Origin: CAYRGQ01 sp964423925
GTDB lineage: Bacteria > Bacteroidota > Bacteroidia > Sphingobacteriales > Sphingobacteriaceae
Assembly (NCBI GenBank): GCA_964423925.1
Contig: CAYRGQ010000009.1
Location: 1 to 64,000, forward strand
Direction of reading: 5' to 3'
DNA: 64,000 nt
Shown: positions 49,938-59,106 of the stretch, piece by piece
Layout: each line of letters starts with the position of its first letter
Numbering within the stretch: the stretch's first letter is position 1
The notes under the pieces: model-generated
What the model was told of the DNA's origin: nothing
Seen by the model: only the letters and a program-made list of their open reading frames with translations
Database searches by the model: none
Translations under genes and position numbers: made by a program

Positions 49938-51140
49938 ATGGCTTTTACGAAGCGGCAGTCGATGACCGCCATTTTAATATTGGGCTTACTGTCAGCGATT
50001 GGCCCCTTATCAATCGACATGTATTTGCCGGGTTTTGAAGGTATTGCGACCAGCTTAGAAACCTCCGTAGCGCACGTACAACTGTCCCTAACCTCGTTTT
50101 TTATCGGCATAGCCGCTGGCCAGCTCGTATACGGTCCACTGCTCGACCGTTTTGGCCGTAAGCTACCGCTACTTGTCGGTTTAATCATCTACATCCTCGC
50201 CTCGTTCGGCTGTGTCTTGATCGATTCGGCCGATGCACTTGTGGCATATCGGTTCGTACAGGCGCTGGGGAGCTGCGCCGGTATGGTCGCTGCCCGGGCC
50301 ATGGTGCGGGATTTCTTTCCGCCTCAGGAGGCAGCACGGGTGTTTTCGTGGCTTATGCTCGTCATTGGTGTCTCCCCCATTCTGGCGCCCACCATCGGCA
50401 GCTACATCATGCAGATCGGTGACTGGCATGGCATTTTTGTTGTCCTGGGAAGCGTTGGCATCGCGATCTTCGTTTCCGTAGTGCTCTTCCTGCCCCCCGC
50501 GAAACAGCCTGACAAAAGTATATCGCTCAAACCCAAAGCGGTGCTCACATCGTTTTACCGGGCACTTTCCGTACGGCAGTTTCTGTCATACGCCTTTTCG
50601 GGGGCATTAGCCTCCGCGGGGCTCTACGCCTATTTGGCGGGCTCTCCTTTTGTGATGACTAACTTGTACGGGCTGACCGAAAAGCAATACGGGCTGGTGT
50701 TTGCCCTGATCGCTGCCGCTTTGGTCATCTCCACACAAATCAACCGCGTGCTACTCCGCCGTATCCCCAGCGAACGCCTCGCCAAGGGCGCATTAATCCT
50801 ACAAAGTCTTTTCGGAATCTTGCTTGCGACGCTGACGGCCGCCGGCTGGATGAACCTGCCTATCATGGTCGGGCTAATCTTTCTATTCCTCGGTTGTCAA
50901 GGCTTCGTGTTCCCCAATACGTCTGCCCTATCCCTCATTCCTTTCCGGAAATTGGCGGGGAGCGCGTCCGCCATGCTGGGATGCATCCAAATGGGTATAG
51001 GCGCTATCTCATCTGCCCTGGTGAGCTATTTCCACAACCTCACGGCCGTGCCGATGACTACCATCATGGCGGGGTGCGCCCTCAGCAGCCTGCTGGTCAT
51101 CACGATCGCAGCGCCGAGCCGGCGAAGTGACGAACTCTAA
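49938..51140 (+). CDS. MFS exporter, Bcr/CflA family
   Basis: A 400-residue major facilitator with 12 hydrophobic helices. The family start is MTAILILGLLSAIGPLSIDM followed by YLPGFEGIATSL, and loop 2-3 has YGPLLDRFGRKLPLLVG, the MFS motif A. It also has VAARAMVRDFFPPQEAARVF, the second conserved segment of the Bcr/CflA group. Such transporters export drugs, cysteine or other small molecules by proton antiport. Substrate is not decidable. It is a single gene convergent with aroQ, 6 bp apart at the 3' ends. Confidence 0.93.
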   Translation: MAFTKRQSMTAILILGLLSAIGPLSIDMYLPGFEGIATSLETSVAHVQLSLTSFFIGIAAGQLVYGPLLDRFGRKLPLLVGLIIYILASFGCVLIDSADALVAYRFVQALGSCAGMVAARAMVRDFFPPQEAARVFSWLMLVIGVSPILAPTIGSYIMQIGDWHGIFVVLGSVGIAIFVSVVLFLPPAKQPDKSISLKPKAVLTSFYRALSVRQFLSYAFSGALASAGLYAYLAGSPFVMTNLYGLTEKQYGLVFALIAAALVISTQINRVLLRRIPSERLAKGALILQSLFGILLATLTAAGWMNLPIMVGLIFLFLGCQGFVFPNTSALSLIPFRKLAGSASAMLGCIQMGIGAISSALVSYFHNLTAVPMTTIMAGCALSSLLVITIAAPSRRSDEL

Positions 51141-51146
51141 GAAAAA

Positions 51147-51566
51147 TTACGGGATAAGGCTTTCGACGGCAAGCCGGTAGCTATCCAGCCCGAAACCGCA
51201 GATCACCCCCTTGCAGTGCTTTGCCAGGTAGGAATGATGCCGGAACGCTTCGCGTGCGTGTACGTTAGAGATGTGCACCTCTACCACAGGGACCACTACG
51301 GCCGCTATGGCATCGGCAATAGCCACTGAGGTGTGTGTGTAGGCTCCAGCATTGAGCACGATGCCCCCGTCGGCAAAACCAACCTCATGTATCTTGTCGA
51401 TAATGACGCCTTCGCTGTTACTTTGGAAATAGTCGAGCTCCACCTCCGCGAAGCGCGACTTTAGCTGCTCGAAGTACGAAGCAAAATCCTGCGCGCCGTA
51501 AATACCCGGCTCGCGCTGGCCCAGCAAATTCAGATTAGGCCCGTTGATGATGGTGATTTTTTTCAT
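51147..51566 (-). CDS. aroQ: 3-dehydroquinate dehydratase, type II
   Basis: A 139-residue enzyme of the shikimate pathway that removes water from 3-dehydroquinate. Type II motifs are intact: ITIINGPNLNLLGQREPGIY at the start (with the catalytic Tyr in GIYG), NSEGVIIDKIHEVGF, NAGAYTHTSVAIADAI and VEVHISNVHAREAFRHHS with the conserved His. The ATG at 51566 gives the usual start; an upstream frame to 51635 would run into the adjacent gene. It is 34 bp after the outer-membrane barrel gene on the same strand and may be its cotranscript, but there is no functional link. Confidence 0.96.
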   Translation of the reverse strand: MKKITIINGPNLNLLGQREPGIYGAQDFASYFEQLKSRFAEVELDYFQSNSEGVIIDKIHEVGFADGGIVLNAGAYTHTSVAIADAIAAVVVPVVEVHISNVHAREAFRHHSYLAKHCKGVICGFGLDSYRLAVESLIP

Positions 51567-51600
51567 GACGACTTGGTCTCCAACAAATGTAACAGAATTT

Positions 51601-53247
51601 TCAAAAATCGTAATACAAATTGCGAAACGACGCACGCAATCCCAGATTGATCATACCCGTGCGATGTCGGTATCCCTCGTCGGGACGCTGATGATTACGG
51701 TAGACAAGACCCAATTCTGCCCGCAGGTTGTATTTAGGGTTCAGCATATAGGACACACGGACATCTCCGTACAACAACGTGTTGGCGACGCCCTGCCCGA
51801 TGGTATTGCCATGGATCTGCACGTGCGACTCGTAGGACTTAAACAAGTTTCCACCATAGTTGGTAGATTCGTCCGGATCCGTACCAAACTGCCCGTAATT
51901 GCCCTGTAACGAAAAGTCAAAACGGTCATAGGAATAGTTGAAAATGGCTAGGAATTCACGGAAATTAGCACCCCACGGATGCGCTAGGGGTTCCGCGTAA
52001 TTCGTGTAGTTGCTCACGGGATCAAAATGCGCGTACGTATACGGGCGTGCCGTGTTGTACTCCGCCAGGAAGTTAAGATCCTTCACGCCAAAGAGGTCGA
52101 AACCGCGCGCGCCCAATTGCGCGCCCCACTTGTTGTGCACATATCCACTGCCTGCAAAGAACTCCTTACCGACAAACTCACCCAGCATAAACTGTCCGTA
52201 CGCCGTCACGTTGTGCAGTACTTTATATTTGGCATTGAGCCCCAGGTGCATCTTGTCCGGCGATGAGGTGTTGGTCAGCTCAACAGGGCGCATTACGATA
52301 ATCGGATTGAGGTAGTTGAAATCAAAGCCGCGCCGCCCCATCGCATTGCGATTGCCCCATACAATCGATTGAAATAGGCCTACCGAAGCCCGGTTGGTAA
52401 TGTTCCAATCCAAATATTGGAACGCGCCCCACTTCCAATTATCGCCAGCCCGCACCAGGGTATCGGTCGAGCGGGGATGCACTGGATCGAGCATATAGGC
52501 CCATAAACTCAAGTACTGCACGTTGCCGATTTGCCCGGTGAACTTAAGCGACGTATAATTGGAGGACACATCTGACAACAACATGGAACGATACCCATCG
52601 CCGATGAAATTTTTGTCATAAGCCAAACTCACGTTGAGGTAGTCGTTCACCGTATAGGACAAGTTTGCCGTCGCGTACATCCAATCCTTTTTTCCATTAT
52701 CGCCAACGGTTTTGCCGTAGCCCTGTCCGGGAACTACAGCGTGCTTGGTAACGTAGTCGTCCAAATAGCGCGGAAATAAGGCTTGGTTCTCAAACATATT
52801 GGCATAGAGCGAGAATTTATCGCCGACGACCAAGCCAGCCTGTACGCCGCGGGTATTGACCCAGGTAGTCTTCCCGCCTCCGGCGAAATCATGCCCAACC
52901 TGAAAATCCGGAAGGAAATCGATAAAAAACGTATGGTCGTCTTTCCGAACCTCAATCAAGTGCTCGTTAAAAAGCTTGCGCCCGCCCCAGGTCTTACGTT
53001 GTCGAACCCCTACTTCCATCAGCGAATCGTGGCGCTTTTTCCACTCGTGCCGCACCAGCCCCTGCTTAACTGCCGTGTGGAGGCGCGTTTCCGGGCTGTA
53101 CCATACATTATTGAGCTTTTGGTAGTAGTGATAGGAATAGGGCTGATAGCTTAGTTGAGCGAACGCGCCTTGCACCGTGATCACGAGTAAGCACACTGCA
53201 GCTACCCTTGCGCGACAAGACGATACGGCACGTAAAAATACATTCAT
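51601..53247 (-). CDS. Outer-membrane beta-barrel protein, Wzi/RemB-like
   Basis: A 548-residue exported protein. A signal peptide ends near residue 30 (VQGAFAQ); the mature protein is a run of amphipathic beta-strands with many aromatic residues (NLSYTVNDYLNVSLAYDKNF, VQYLSLWAYMLDP) and the C-terminus ends in Phe. The segment FNYLNPIIVMRPVELTN followed by LGLNAKYKVLHNVTAYGQFM resembles Bacteroidota relatives of the capsule-assembly protein Wzi, one of which is the gliding protein RemB. The relation is by pattern, so the role is uncertain. No capsule or gliding genes are near. The ATG at 53247 places the signal peptide correctly. Confidence 0.7.
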   Translation of the reverse strand: MNVFLRAVSSCRARVAAVCLLVITVQGAFAQLSYQPYSYHYYQKLNNVWYSPETRLHTAVKQGLVRHEWKKRHDSLMEVGVRQRKTWGGRKLFNEHLIEVRKDDHTFFIDFLPDFQVGHDFAGGGKTTWVNTRGVQAGLVVGDKFSLYANMFENQALFPRYLDDYVTKHAVVPGQGYGKTVGDNGKKDWMYATANLSYTVNDYLNVSLAYDKNFIGDGYRSMLLSDVSSNYTSLKFTGQIGNVQYLSLWAYMLDPVHPRSTDTLVRAGDNWKWGAFQYLDWNITNRASVGLFQSIVWGNRNAMGRRGFDFNYLNPIIVMRPVELTNTSSPDKMHLGLNAKYKVLHNVTAYGQFMLGEFVGKEFFAGSGYVHNKWGAQLGARGFDLFGVKDLNFLAEYNTARPYTYAHFDPVSNYTNYAEPLAHPWGANFREFLAIFNYSYDRFDFSLQGNYGQFGTDPDESTNYGGNLFKSYESHVQIHGNTIGQGVANTLLYGDVRVSYMLNPKYNLRAELGLVYRNHQRPDEGYRHRTGMINLGLRASFRNLYYDF

Positions 53248-53617
53248 AAGGATTGCTTTATCCGCAAAAATAAGATTGCTAACCAAAACTAAGCCAGTCC
53301 GGCCGAAGTTAGCCGTTTTTTTTGGCAAAAGGCGGATAAACCGAAAAAGCCATACTAGCGCGCGGCTTTCCACGCGTTTGATTCAATTGCAAAACGAGCT
53401 CCTATCTATAAGCTAAGCTGTTTTACTAATAGCCGATATGTTCTGACAACAACGACAAGGCCCAGCGAATGTTCTTTGACCCGATTGCCCATTGGGCACG
53501 ACAACATATCACCTCTTGCTATAACGTTTTTGCACCGCATTAAAGGGAATTTTCGCATATTGCGCTCGGTTTCCGTTTCGGCAACACGCAAATTAATATG
53601 ATATTTACCAAAAATAA
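53248..53617. other. Divergent intergenic region, 370 bp, no gene
   Basis: Between the barrel gene (minus) and the GH125 gene (plus). A TATTTTTG box (53265-53272, minus strand) lies 17 nt before the barrel ATG. Nothing like a promoter was found for GH125. Open frames inside have no protein-like composition. Confidence 0.5.
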
Positions 53618-55048
53618 ATGAGCCAAATGAAGCGACGAACATTTATCCAACAAGCGAGCATATTGGGGGCGGCGGGCCTCGTGTCCAGCAAAATTTCCTT
53701 GGCCGGCAGTGCACAGCAATTTCCCGTTGTGCGGGTAGCGGCCGGTGAACGTCGGTTTACCAGCCCCGCTATCGAAAACGCCATTGCCGAATTCGCCAAC
53801 AACGTACCTAACAAGGAGCTTACGTGGCTGTTTAACAATTGCTTTCCCAATACCCTAGATACGACCGTATTCCTCGAGGAAATTGCCGGCAAGCCGTACA
53901 CGTACGTGATTACAGGTGATATCGATGCCATGTGGCTACGCGACAGCTGCGCCCAAGTGTGGCCTTACCTGCCTTTCATGGCCGAAGACCCTCAGCTTAA
54001 GCGCCTCATCGCCGGACTGGTCAACAAGCAAAGCCAATGCGTCAATATAGACCCCTACGCCAACGCCTTTTACAACGACCCCGAGCGCAAGGGGGAATGG
54101 TTTAGCGACCACACGGACATGAAACCCGGAATCCATGAGCGCAAATGGGAGATCGACTCACTCTGCTATACGGTACGGCTGGCGTACGCCTATTGGAAAA
54201 AAACGAACGATACGGCTCCCTTCGACGAAGAATGGGTGAAGGCGCAGGCCAACATCTACAAAACTTTCGTGGAACAGCAACGGAAGAACGGACTCGGTCC
54301 TTACCGTTTTGAGCGCACCACAGCTCGCGGCACCGACACCTTGCAGGTAGACGGCTGGGGATACCCTGTCAACCCCGTGGGACTTATTTGCTCCAGCTTC
54401 CGGCCCAGCGATGATGCCACCATTTTCTCGTTCCTGATTCCATCCAACCTCTTTGCGGTCGTCAGCCTACGCCAATCGGCGGAAATGCTTGCCAACATAG
54501 CCAACGAACAAGCGTTAGCCACGCAGATGCTCGACCTGGCGGATGAGGTGGAAAAGGCCGTTAATGAGTACGGCGTAGTCGACCACCCCATGCATGGACG
54601 CGTATATGCCTACGAGGTGGATGGTTTTGGCAGCTACATGATGATGGACGATGCCAACATCCCGAGCTTACTCTCGCTGCCGTACCTCGGCGCGGTAAGC
54701 GTGGACGACCCCATCTACCAACGCACGCGCGCCCTGGTTTGGTCAGAACATAACCCGTTCTTCTTCAAGGGAACTGCTGCCGAGGGCATCGGCGGTCCGC
54801 ACATCGGGCGGGACATGATTTGGCCGATGGCGATCACCATGAAGGGACTGACCTCACGCGAAGACAACGAAATCAAAGCGTGCATTGCATCGTTGCAGGC
54901 CACCCACGGCGACACCGGCTTCATGCACGAGTCGTTCCACAAGGATGATCCTAAAAAGTTTACACGTTCTTGGTTTGCATGGGCCAACACGCTTTTCGGA
55001 GAGTTCCTCTGGAAAACTTACAAAGAGAAATCATACCTGCTGCGCTAG
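53618..55048 (+). CDS. Glycoside hydrolase family 125 protein
   Basis: A 476-residue exported glycosidase of family GH125, whose known members are exo-alpha-1,6-mannosidases acting on mannose oligosaccharides. It starts with a Tat-like signal (KRRTFIQQASILGAAG) carrying the twin arginines. Family segments are VITGDIDAMWLRDSCAQVWP near residue 95, DHTDMKPGIHERKWEIDSL near 165, PSLLSLPYLGAVS and PLKKxxxE-free C-terminal GDTGFMHESFHKDDPKKFTR. Catalytic acid residues are expected in the first and last of these. No polysaccharide-utilisation partner (SusC/SusD or sulfatase) is adjacent. The start may be the ATG at 53618 or 53627. Confidence 0.9.
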   Translation: MSQMKRRTFIQQASILGAAGLVSSKISLAGSAQQFPVVRVAAGERRFTSPAIENAIAEFANNVPNKELTWLFNNCFPNTLDTTVFLEEIAGKPYTYVITGDIDAMWLRDSCAQVWPYLPFMAEDPQLKRLIAGLVNKQSQCVNIDPYANAFYNDPERKGEWFSDHTDMKPGIHERKWEIDSLCYTVRLAYAYWKKTNDTAPFDEEWVKAQANIYKTFVEQQRKNGLGPYRFERTTARGTDTLQVDGWGYPVNPVGLICSSFRPSDDATIFSFLIPSNLFAVVSLRQSAEMLANIANEQALATQMLDLADEVEKAVNEYGVVDHPMHGRVYAYEVDGFGSYMMMDDANIPSLLSLPYLGAVSVDDPIYQRTRALVWSEHNPFFFKGTAAEGIGGPHIGRDMIWPMAITMKGLTSREDNEIKACIASLQATHGDTGFMHESFHKDDPKKFTRSWFAWANTLFGEFLWKTYKEKSYLLR

Positions 55049-55141
55049 CGCGGGCATGACGGCAGACAAATCGGATGCATCGGAAGCCAGCCTCGGTTCG
55101 CTACCGATACATCTTTTTTAACCACTTCAGCCCACGCGAAT

Positions 55142-55957
55142 ATGAAGCCGATAGGCGTGTTTGATTCCGGATATGGCGGCCTGACGGTCTTTCGAGAAAT
55201 CGTCAAGCAGCTCCCTCAGTATGATTTTGTGTATCTGGGCGACAACGCCCGTGTGCCCTACGGCACACGATCCTTCGAAACGGTATATACATACACGAAA
55301 GAGTGTGTCGGGAAGCTGTTCGACTTAGGGTGCCACCTGGTGGTTCTTGCCTGCAATACGGCATCGGCCAAGGCCCTGCGCACCCTACAGCAAAACGACT
55401 TGCCGCGCTATCCTGACCTGCGCAAACTACTCGGTGTCATCCGGCCCACCACCGAAAGTATCGGCAACTACACCCAATCGCGGCGTGTCGGCATCCTAGC
55501 CACGCCTGGCACCGTACGATCCGAATCGTACCCCATAGAAATCGCGAAATTCTTTCCGGACATCACCGTCTACCAGCAAGCTTGCCCACTGTGGGTACCC
55601 TTGGTCGAAAGCAACGACCTGGAATCGGCCGGGGCCCGCTATTTTGTGCAGAAATATATCAACCAGCTGTTGGAACAATCGGATGACATCGACACGATTG
55701 TCTTGGCCTGTACCCATTACCCCCTGCTCCTGCCCTTGATCGAGGAGTTCGTGCCTAGGCACATTCGTATCCTCTCCCAGGGCGAGACCGTGGCCGCCAG
55801 CCTGGTCGATTACTTGCAGCGCCATCCAGAAGTCGACGCAATGTGTTCCAAAGGGGGACAGATCGCGTTCCATACGACGGAAAGCGCATCAGCCTTTGAT
55901 GACAAGGCCAGTATATTCTATGGCAGGCCAGTCCATGCAACCGCCATAAGCGTATAG
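55142..55957 (+). CDS. murI: Glutamate racemase
   Basis: A 271-residue cytoplasmic enzyme that makes D-glutamate for peptidoglycan. The two catalytic cysteines are in VLACNTASAKAL (about residue 77) and VLACTHYPLLLP (about residue 192); the N-terminal segment IGVFDSGYGGLTVFREIVKQ holds the D/S residues of the active site, and YLGDNARVPYGTRS is a further family motif. Length is standard. It is a one-gene unit between GH125 and a convergent coiled-coil gene, with a strong bidirectional terminator after it. Confidence 0.96.
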   Translation: MKPIGVFDSGYGGLTVFREIVKQLPQYDFVYLGDNARVPYGTRSFETVYTYTKECVGKLFDLGCHLVVLACNTASAKALRTLQQNDLPRYPDLRKLLGVIRPTTESIGNYTQSRRVGILATPGTVRSESYPIEIAKFFPDITVYQQACPLWVPLVESNDLESAGARYFVQKYINQLLEQSDDIDTIVLACTHYPLLLPLIEEFVPRHIRILSQGETVAASLVDYLQRHPEVDAMCSKGGQIAFHTTESASAFDDKASIFYGRPVHATAISV

Positions 55958-55978
55958 CGCTTCGAATAGACGGCGCAT

Positions 55979-56016
55979 AAAAAAAGCGGCGAGATTCGTA
56001 ATCCCGCCGCTTTTTA
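55979..56016. terminator. Bidirectional terminator after murI
   Basis: Stem AGCGGCG/CGCCGCT extended inward by GAT/ATC with a mismatch, flanked by an A-run on the left and a T-run on the right, so it works in both directions for murI and the convergent coiled-coil gene. Confidence 0.85.
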
Positions 56017-56037
56017 TTTGGAATGCCAGATGGTTCC

Positions 56038-56553
56038 TTAGCGTATTCGACCTACTTTCCCGAGGGCATTCTCCAGATCGAGCTCTAATTCACGTAGCTT
56101 AAGCTCCTGCTTGTTGATTTTTATGCGCTCCTTTTGCTCATCGATATCCGACAGACGTCCGCGGTTCAACTTCACGTAGAACTTGTTTTTCATGTTTTCT
56201 ACCTTCCGACGTTGCTTGGTTACCTTATTTTCTAGGGAAGTCACCTTTTTCTGTGCCTTCTCCAGTCGCTTCAGGGCCTTCTCGCGTTGCTTTTGCGCCT
56301 TTAGGCGTTGTTTCTCTTGCTTTTCTAACGCCCGTTGACGTTGTTCCTCTTGGCGCTGAGCCCGGCGTTCCGCGTCCGCGCGCTGCTTCGCTTCCCTCGC
56401 CAGCGTTCTTTCGTCTTGCTGAGGGTTTGCCTCGGCCGATACTGCGGCCACGGGCGAGCCACCTTCGCTCATACGGGTTTTTGCCTGCACGTTAGCGATG
56501 GACACCCAGACAAATACTCCCATCAGGAGCAGCGATTGTACGTTTCGTTTCAT
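56038..56553 (-). CDS. Exported Lys/Glu/Arg-rich coiled-coil protein
   Basis: A 171-residue protein with a signal peptide (hydrophobic to about residue 24, cleavage near NVQAK). From about 50 to 165 it is nearly one long helix of alternating Lys, Arg, Glu and Gln (RADAERRAQRQEEQRQRALE; QKQREKALKRLEKAQKK), so it should be an extended coiled coil in the periplasm. Low sequence complexity prevents a family call. The ATG at 56553 is used because it begins the signal; an ATG five codons upstream is possible. It is alone on the minus strand, convergent with murI. No function is assigned. Confidence 0.75.
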   Translation of the reverse strand: MKRNVQSLLLMGVFVWVSIANVQAKTRMSEGGSPVAAVSAEANPQQDERTLAREAKQRADAERRAQRQEEQRQRALEKQEKQRLKAQKQREKALKRLEKAQKKVTSLENKVTKQRRKVENMKNKFYVKLNRGRLSDIDEQKERIKINKQELKLRELELDLENALGKVGRIR

Positions 56554-57003
56554 GGTTATTACATTCATTTCAATAGATATATCAAAAAAACTGCCACGCC
56601 GCTACGGGTGGGCCGCATAGGCTAAAATATCGAGTTTCCGAATCAAAACCCCGTTTTTTGACCGAAGGCTCCGCGCCGACCGGCGGTAAAAACTGACTAT
56701 TAAAGTGAACAGTAGTTCCTACCGATCACTGATGTTAGTATGATAAAAACTAGTTTCGCGTCGCGGCAAATTCAGCCGCACCATGCCAGTAATCACGCAA
56801 TTCACGTAACGTCGGATAAATAGGCTGCCGAAGCAAGTAGCGCTACGTTTGATATTTTCGAACATCACGCCTCTGTAACACCAATAACTAAAAATTAAAC
56901 ATTGAATATATATTAAAATAAAGAATAATATTCCGCACATTCGTTTTTGCTCGATAAAATATCTAATTTAGTCACCATTCAGCAGCAAACGAGAAACATC
57001 CGT
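56554..57003. other. Intergenic region upstream of the E2 gene, no gene recognised
   Basis: About 450 bp without a convincing gene. It is AT-rich from 56850 onward. I see no full TTG/TAnnTTTG promoter for the E2 gene; TAATTTAG at about 56966 is the nearest partial match. Confidence 0.5.
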
Positions 57004-58371
57004 ATGGCACAAATTCACGTACAGCTCCCCCGCATGGGCGAAAGCGTCTCTGAAGCAACGGTAGTGAAGTGGTTAAAGCAACCGGGCGACTGGGTAGAAG
57101 AAGACGAGCCGATTTTGGAAATCGCGACAGACAAGGTGGATTCGGACGTACCGTCCCCCATTTCGGGTGTGCTGACCGAACAGCGCTGCGTTGTCGATCA
57201 GGTCGTACAGGTGGGCGAAACGGTAGCCATTATCGAAACGGAAGACGAAGCCGAGGAACAAGAGGAAGTCGAGGCAACACCTGTTTTCGAAGCCGATCCG
57301 GAGATCGTGAACGAGGAACTGTCGGCAGTCGACGACTCGGCGGAGGGCCATCAAATACCAGGTTTAGACCAACTTACCAAGGAAACAAAATCAGCCAGTG
57401 GCCGCTTTTACTCCCCACTGGTCAAAAATATTGCTACGCAGGAAGGCATCAGCCCCGAAGAATTAGACCAGATTCCGGGTTCGGGCAGCGAAGGGCGGGT
57501 GACCAAACAAGACATCCTTGCCTATGTAGAGCACCGCGAGGGCGCGGCCACAGCCACAACTGGCGAGCCTCATCAATCGCCCACGCCGCTTACACCGCCC
57601 ACGGCCGAGCCCCCAGGGCGGCCCACCAGCGTTGCGCCCGCGCCGCCTGTGATTCCTGCACCCGGCGACGAAATCATCGAAATGGATCGTATGCGTCGTC
57701 TCATCGCCGACCACATGGTGCGGAGCGTGCATACCTCCCCGCATGTATGCTCGTTCGTGGAGGCCGACGTAACCAACCTCGTGCTGTGGCGCAATAAAGT
57801 CAAAGGCACTTTTGAAAAACGGGAAGGCGAAAAAATCACCTTCACCCCGATATTTATCGAGGCGGTAAGTAAAGCGATTAAGGATTTTCCGATGATCAAT
57901 ATTTCCGTCGACGGCACCCGTATTATCAAAAAGCGTGATATCAACATTGGGATGGCTACGGCCCTGCCGTCTGGCAATCTCATCGTGCCGGTTATTAAGC
58001 GCGCGGACCAGCTCAGCCTCGTGGGATTGACCAAGGCGGTCAACGACCTGGCTAATCGCGCTCGGAACAACAAACTGCAGCCCGACGACACGCAGGGCGG
58101 CACGTTTACGCTAACCAATATCGGCGCCTTCGGCAACATTATGGGCACGCCTATCATTAACCAACCGCAAGTGGCGATACTAGCCGTAGGAACCATCAAG
58201 AAAAAGCCCGCCGTCATCGAAACGGTGCATGGCGACTTGATTGGCGTCCGGCATATGATGTATCTGTCCTTGTCATACGACCACCGCGTAGTCGACGGCG
58301 CACTGGGTGGCATGTTCGTGAAACGCGTGGCGGATTATCTCGAAAACTGGGACGCCGACCGCGAGGTATAA
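57004..58371 (+). CDS. Dihydrolipoamide acyltransferase (E2 of a 2-oxoacid dehydrogenase complex)
   Basis: A 455-residue E2 core protein. A lipoyl domain (1-77) has the modified lysine in EIATDKVDSDVPS; a peripheral-subunit-binding domain follows at about 136-175 (YSPLVKNIATQEGISPEELD); a Pro/Ala/Thr-rich linker comes next (about 180-215), then the catalytic acyltransferase domain to the end, with the active-site motif SYDHRVVDGALGG and the conserved NIGAFGN segment. E1 and E3 genes are not here, so the substrate (branched-chain, pyruvate or 2-oxoglutarate) is open; branched-chain is my guess from the domain pattern. The ATG at 57004 is chosen because the lipoyl domain starts there. Confidence 0.92.
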   Translation: MAQIHVQLPRMGESVSEATVVKWLKQPGDWVEEDEPILEIATDKVDSDVPSPISGVLTEQRCVVDQVVQVGETVAIIETEDEAEEQEEVEATPVFEADPEIVNEELSAVDDSAEGHQIPGLDQLTKETKSASGRFYSPLVKNIATQEGISPEELDQIPGSGSEGRVTKQDILAYVEHREGAATATTGEPHQSPTPLTPPTAEPPGRPTSVAPAPPVIPAPGDEIIEMDRMRRLIADHMVRSVHTSPHVCSFVEADVTNLVLWRNKVKGTFEKREGEKITFTPIFIEAVSKAIKDFPMINISVDGTRIIKKRDINIGMATALPSGNLIVPVIKRADQLSLVGLTKAVNDLANRARNNKLQPDDTQGGTFTLTNIGAFGNIMGTPIINQPQVAILAVGTIKKKPAVIETVHGDLIGVRHMMYLSLSYDHRVVDGALGGMFVKRVADYLENWDADREV

Positions 58372-58435
58372 CCGCGATTCGAGTGGTGCGAACGTGAATA
58401 AGACGTTGCACACGATGCAAAACGATATGTTGTGA

Positions 58436-58948
58436 ATGAAAAACATCATCGCCTTCCTGTTCCTCCTATGCGTGGGGCACCTTGCCTTTGGGCAAAAAGC
58501 ACCCGCGATTATGCGTACGGCGTTTCCGGATTCGTCCCGCATGCAGCCTGTATTTGATCTGCAGGGCGTCCAATCGACGGCAGGCGAGGTAATGGACGGT
58601 CATCAGGGAAAGATCGTGCTCTTATATATCTGGGCGATGTGGTGTCCGGACTGTATAGCGGGCTTCCCAGCATTAAAGGCCTTTCAAAACGCCAATCCCG
58701 ACGTGCAGGTGGTGCTTTTCTCCCTTGACCGGGACGAACAGCGATGGAAGGGCGGTATCGAAAAATTCAAACTTGTGGGCGACCATTATTGGTTCAGGAC
58801 GGCCAGGAAAAACGCATTCACCAACGGGATTGACCTGGACTGGATCCCGCGGTACCTAGTCCTGAATCCCGCGGGTGGCATTGCATCTGATTACGCAATT
58901 GACGCCAGCGACCCCGCACTGCAAGCGGCAGTAGACGCATTGCGATAA
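58436..58948 (+). CDS. Thioredoxin-fold protein, TlpA/ResA type, exported
   Basis: A 170-residue periplasmic thioredoxin-like protein. A signal peptide (MKNIIAFLFLLCVGHLAFGQ) precedes a thioredoxin domain with the redox motif AMWCPDCIAGFPALKAF (CxxC near residue 71). The segment VVLFSLDRDEQRWKG and the cis-Pro region WIPRYLVLNPAGG complete the fold. Such proteins keep cysteines reduced or act in cytochrome c assembly or in stress defence. It lies 64 bp after the E2 gene but with no functional link. It is a small simple member without extra domains. Confidence 0.9.
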   Translation: MKNIIAFLFLLCVGHLAFGQKAPAIMRTAFPDSSRMQPVFDLQGVQSTAGEVMDGHQGKIVLLYIWAMWCPDCIAGFPALKAFQNANPDVQVVLFSLDRDEQRWKGGIEKFKLVGDHYWFRTARKNAFTNGIDLDWIPRYLVLNPAGGIASDYAIDASDPALQAAVDALR

Positions 58949-59106
58949 GCTCCTGGAGATGACCTCATGGTGTATGTCGCCACCGCCTCAACGTTAATAT
59001 AGGAACTATCCATGGTAAATTGTAACCTAAAAATCTCCTTTCATCTGCAAACTGCGGGAGCCGCTCATTGTTATAACATTTAAACCCCTTCGCGACACAT
59101 GACATC

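Noticed and set aside
53406..53642. 78-codon open frame on the minus strand
   Set aside because: It overlaps the GH125 start and has irregular composition; more likely chance.
56719..56940. 73-codon open frame on the minus strand with hydrophobic start
   Set aside because: No protein-like composition after the first helix, no promoter, and it lies in AT-rich intergenic sequence.
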